Below, piece after piece: positions 5,833-6,129 of a DNA stretch of 6,129 bases. Both the position numbers and the translations under genes were made by a program. Position 1 is the first letter of the stretch, and every line of letters starts with the position of its first letter. Source of the DNA: Candidatus Methanomethylicia archaeon (GTDB lineage: Archaea; Thermoproteota; Methanomethylicia; Methanomethylicales; Methanomethylicaceae); NCBI GenBank assembly GCA_024464205.1, contig JANHAI010000067.1, positions 1-6,129 of the forward strand. Reading direction: 5' to 3'. A model generated the notes under the pieces. The model did not search any database, had not been told where the DNA came from, and saw nothing but the letters and a program-made list of their open reading frames with translations.

Positions 5833-6129
5833 TCATGGTTTGTTTTTTTGATAGGCACATCGTCTAATTTAATGTTTAAAGTATATTTGATAAATTGAAT
5901 ATGAGGTGTTTGAGTTAAAGCATAATTGACTCGTTTATCAATATCTTGTGCGAGCAAGATTCCGCGAACATTGGCTTTTTTATTCTTAGCTAGATTTTCA
6001 TTTACATAACCTACATATCTTAATAGTTGTCCAATAGCACTATCACCAGGTTTTCCAATTTTTAATTCAATTACAACGAAGTCTTTTGTTTTTTTATCTG
6101 ATGCTAGAAAGTCTATTCGCCCTACAGGG
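5829..6129 (-). CDS. nucS: NucS/EndoMS-like PD-(D/E)XK endonuclease, C-terminal part (cut by right window edge)
   Basis: The last 99 residues of a frame entering from the right edge are visible. GRIDFL (3-8 of the visible part), VVIELKIGKPGD (18-29) and GQLLRYVGYV (33-42) form the nuclease core: Asp6, then Glu21-x-Lys23, then Gln34. The E-x-K spacing and the 13-residue step from Glu to Gln equal those of Pyrococcus NucS (E174, K176, Q187); the Asp-Glu step is one longer. VRGILLAQDIDKRVNYAL (54-71) and about 65 residues after Gln also fit the NucS C-terminus. NucS/EndoMS cuts DNA at mismatches and binds single strands and PCNA. Other bacterial or archaeal proteins share this domain, and the N-terminal half is not visible. 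Base composition is far more A/T-rich than in the genes to its left (19 G+C in 60 sampled), with AAA, TTA and ATT codons dominating. This suggests transfer or an assembly join. Confidence 0.72.
   Translation of the reverse strand, partial: PVGRIDFLASDKKTKDFVVIELKIGKPGDSAIGQLLRYVGYVNENLAKNKKANVRGILLAQDIDKRVNYALTQTPHIQFIKYTLNIKLDDVPIKKTNHD

Noticed and set aside
1..6129. tRNA, rRNA, CRISPR repeats or complete insertion sequence
   Set aside because: On reading both strands I found no cloverleaf-compatible segment, no regularly spaced direct repeats and no intact transposase with terminal inverted repeats.

Overview
The window looks like a chromosomal stretch from a GC-rich archaeon. Most of it is coded on the minus strand with heavy AGG arginine use. 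Three of the four genes whose starts are visible and well supported use TTG, two of them behind Shine-Dalgarno sequences that match an archaeal 16S 3' end, and there are AT-rich TATA-like boxes at archaeal spacing. The two leftmost genes are archaeal DNA-metabolism families (a degenerate B-family DNA polymerase and a degenerate RadA/RecA paralogue). A Thermoproteota-type lineage such as Bathyarchaeia is my best guess, but this is inference.

All confident genes point left. From right to left they are: the C-terminal 99 residues of a NucS/EndoMS-like PD-(D/E)XK nuclease (5829-6129, cut by the right edge); a 425-base gap with unusual composition; a PLP-dependent diaminopropionate ammonia-lyase (4150-5403); a GNAT acetyltransferase (3449-3931); a protein with prenyltransferase/squalene-cyclase-like alpha/alpha repeats and unknown function (2382-3371); a RadA-like ATPase fold without recognisable Walker residues (988-2085); and, 38 bases after it, the first 316 residues of a B-family DNA polymerase whose exonuclease motifs I and II have lost their acidic residues (1-949, cut by the left edge).

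The most interesting unit is the last pair. A catalytically degraded RadA paralogue and a B-family polymerase with a dead and shortened exonuclease domain sit in one apparent operon. This resembles the archaeal PolB2-type lineage of derived polymerases. The pair probably acts together in DNA repair, damage tolerance or replication control rather than as a standard recombinase and replicase. The three middle genes appear to be separate short units, each with its own TATA-like element.

The right end differs from the rest. Base composition falls from about 70% G+C inside the ammonia-lyase (one 60-base sample) to about one third in the nuclease gene, with a 100-base GC-rich patch (62/100) stranded between two AT-rich stretches (37/100 and 31/100). 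That patch holds a short coding-like fragment. The pattern fits a recombination or insertion boundary, horizontal acquisition of the nuclease gene, or a chimeric assembly join. I see no tRNA, rRNA, CRISPR array or intact insertion sequence.
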